Shown here piece by piece: positions 62,602-64,000 of a stretch of 64,000 nucleotides of DNA; position 1 is the first letter of the stretch; each line of letters begins with the position of its first letter. A program made the translations under genes and the position numbers. The stretch spans positions 10,256 to 74,255 of the forward strand of contig LUVW01000048.1 of assembly GCA_001661515.1 (NCBI GenBank), in the 5' to 3' direction. The notes under the pieces were generated by a model. It had not been told where the DNA came from. It did no database searches and saw only the letters and a list, made by a program, of their open reading frames with translations. The DNA comes from Capniomyces stellatus (lineage: Eukaryota; Kickxellomycota; Harpellomycetes; Harpellales; Legeriomycetaceae).

Positions 62602-64000
62602 ATGGTTGTTAACCGAGGGGAGGCAGAGAGATGTTTAGTGATAGCAAAAAGTAAGCTGGACCTTGGGGACTTTGCAGGGGCAACAAAGTTTGTGAATAAA
62701 TCGATTGGTTTGCATCCGTTACCAGAAGCCAACGCCTTATTGGAAAAAATAGAGATTGTTATGAGGCAGAGTAAAGAGACGAAGAGCACAGCAGAAACAG
62801 ACAATTTAAGGCAGCGAAAGCCACAAAACACAGAAGCCACAAAAGATAGAAGTGAATCAGCCAGTACAGGAATAAGCGAGAGATTTACAAAAGAGAGCAG
62901 CAACGCCAGCAATTCATCGAATTTTACAGCAGAGCAGTTAGAGTCTGTTAAAAAAATAAAGATAATTAAAAACGATCATTACAAAGTGCTGGGGGTTGAA
63001 AAGACATGTACAGAGGTAGAGATTAAAAAGGCATATAGAAAGGTAAAAAAGCTTTTTCAAATAAAAAAAAACAAGTAAACATATTAATAAGGGTGACTGT
63101 CTTTTGGGAAATTGTTTAATCTTTTCCTTTCCTTTTCTTTTAAATTATTATTTCATTTTTTGCATTAAAGGGTAATGTTGGCAATTACATGGCTATACTG
63201 ATTGTGAAAAAACGTTTGAATGATTTTGACTAGATGGCACTCCAATTTCATCCGGATAAAAATAAAGCGCCAGGAGCCGATGAAGCTTTCAAGAGTAAAC
63301 AGACAATTTTTATTTTTATTTGGTTTCTGTTCGAGTAACAATAAACTAACTTGCGATCAAAAGTACTGATGATTCAAGATAAATAAAAGAAAAAAAATGG
63401 TCCTTGTAATTCAATAATAATAAAATTGACATTTTTTATGTATATATCGGAACTACGCCAATAGTTGTAAGCACATCATTCACGACATTGAGTGACCCTG
63501 ACAAAAGAGCACATTACGATCGGTATGGATCTACTGATGGAATGTCGGGTTTAAGAAGTCCTGGCGCAGGGTTTGCAAGCCAAAGGTCTCATGGAGCACA
63601 ATTTGCACAATTTGAAGGCGATATTAGCCCTGAAGACTTGTTCAATATGTTCTTTGGGGGAGATATGGGAGGTAATAATGAAAACGATGCTTATAATGAC
63701 ATCAACAACGAAAATGTTAAATACATTTACCAGTTTCTTGATTAATAAATGTATAAATATTAATATAAATGTATATAATTAATAAAAGTGTATGTGCATA
63801 TATATATTCTGATTGGTGATTTTCTGTTTATTAGGGTTTGGAATGAATGCAGGACCTGGGTTTAGAACTCAGAGGTTTGGCAGAACTCAGACTTTTAGGC
63901 AGCAAAGGGGTCAAGCACACAGAAACCAGCAGGGCAATCAAGAGAACAAGGTCAACTCGCTGATTCAGCTGATGCCAGTGTTTATATTTATGTTTGTTAT
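62602..64000 (+). CDS. J-domain protein of the DNAJB12/DNAJB14 type (3' end beyond the window)
   Basis: ER-membrane Hsp40 co-chaperone that recruits Hsp70 at the cytosolic face for quality control. Exons 62602-63042, 63234-63294, 63465-63671 and 63835 to the window end join in phase. Residues 1-55 (RGEAERCLVIAKSKLDLGDFAGATKFVNKSI, PLPEANALLEKIE) form the helical pair seen at the N-terminus of DNAJB12/14. A polar Ser/Asn linker follows. The J-domain covers about 125-190: DHYKVLGVEKTCTEVEIKKAYRK, then HPDKNKAPGADEAFK, with the catalytic HPD at about 153-155. The sequence LSDPDKRAHYDRYG closes it. A Gly/Phe-Arg-Gln-rich part (RFGRTQTFRQQRGQ) leads to the start of a hydrophobic helix (LIQLMPVFIFMFV) at the window edge. 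The DUF1977 C-terminal domain lies outside. Confidence 0.9.

Overview
The window reads as nuclear DNA of an early-diverging (non-Dikarya) fungus. It is AT-rich overall, and most genes carry several short introns with GTAAGT-type donors and TAG acceptors. The gene content is typical of a fungus: Slt2-type and Sch9-type kinases, a DIP2/Cmr2-like protein, Sm proteins, ribosomal proteins uL5 and uL13, and a Ty1/copia relic. It also includes a RalGAP-alpha-like protein and a Rab4/Rab14-like GTPase. A Zoopagomycota/Kickxellomycotina-type lineage is possible, but that is a guess. Four N-containing gaps sit in homopolymer runs, so this is an assembled draft scaffold.

Layout. 1-717 (-): mitochondrial-type asparaginyl-tRNA synthetase, cut by the window edge. 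1657-2162 (+): SmD1. 3607-4776 (+): secreted two-domain protein. 5514-8010 (+): DDX41 helicase in four exons. 9431-10015 (+): small secreted protein, followed at 10293 by a paralogue with three in-frame TAA stops and at 11884 by a shorter relic. 12706-15266 (+): Slt2-type MAP kinase in eleven exons. 16.1-16.5 kb (-): degenerate copia 3' end. 17521-19807 (+): Rab4/14-like GTPase in ten exons, one of 10 nt. 20541-21774 (+): dolichyl pyrophosphate phosphatase. 22384-23451 (-): uL5 with an ATG-only first exon. 24829-25668 (-): alkaline ceramidase. 29488-36861 (+): 2457-residue DIP2/Cmr2-like protein in one exon. 37008-37388 (-): small unknown protein. 40575-43037 (+): Sch9-type kinase. 43253-44681 (+): HemK/Mtq1 methyltransferase. 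44790-51326 (-): RalGAP-alpha-like protein. 54092-54980 (+): SmB. 55553-57598 (+): AN1 zinc-finger protein of the ZFAND1/Cuz1 family in nine exons. 57961-59499 (-): uL13. 61438-61510 (+): tRNA-Asn(GUU). 62602 to the end (+): DNAJB12/14-type J-protein, cut by the window edge.

These are mostly unrelated housekeeping, signalling and membrane-trafficking genes. There is no operon or dedicated gene cluster. Loose themes are splicing (SmD1, SmB, DDX41), translation and organelle translation (uL5, uL13, AsnRS, Mtq1) and growth or stress signalling (Slt2, Sch9, RalGAP).

The strongest unexplained signals are four. First, a purine-to-pyrimidine switch lies within long genes and follows the direction of transcription on both strands. 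Second, there is a cluster of GCAAGT (GC-AG) introns, two of them next to 10-nt micro-exons. Third, a secreted paralogue is codon-for-codon alignable with its intact neighbour yet carries three in-frame TAA codons. Fourth, a minisatellite full of decoy acceptors fills one DDX41 intron. Exon boundaries were derived by hand from reading-frame phase and family resemblance, without transcript data.
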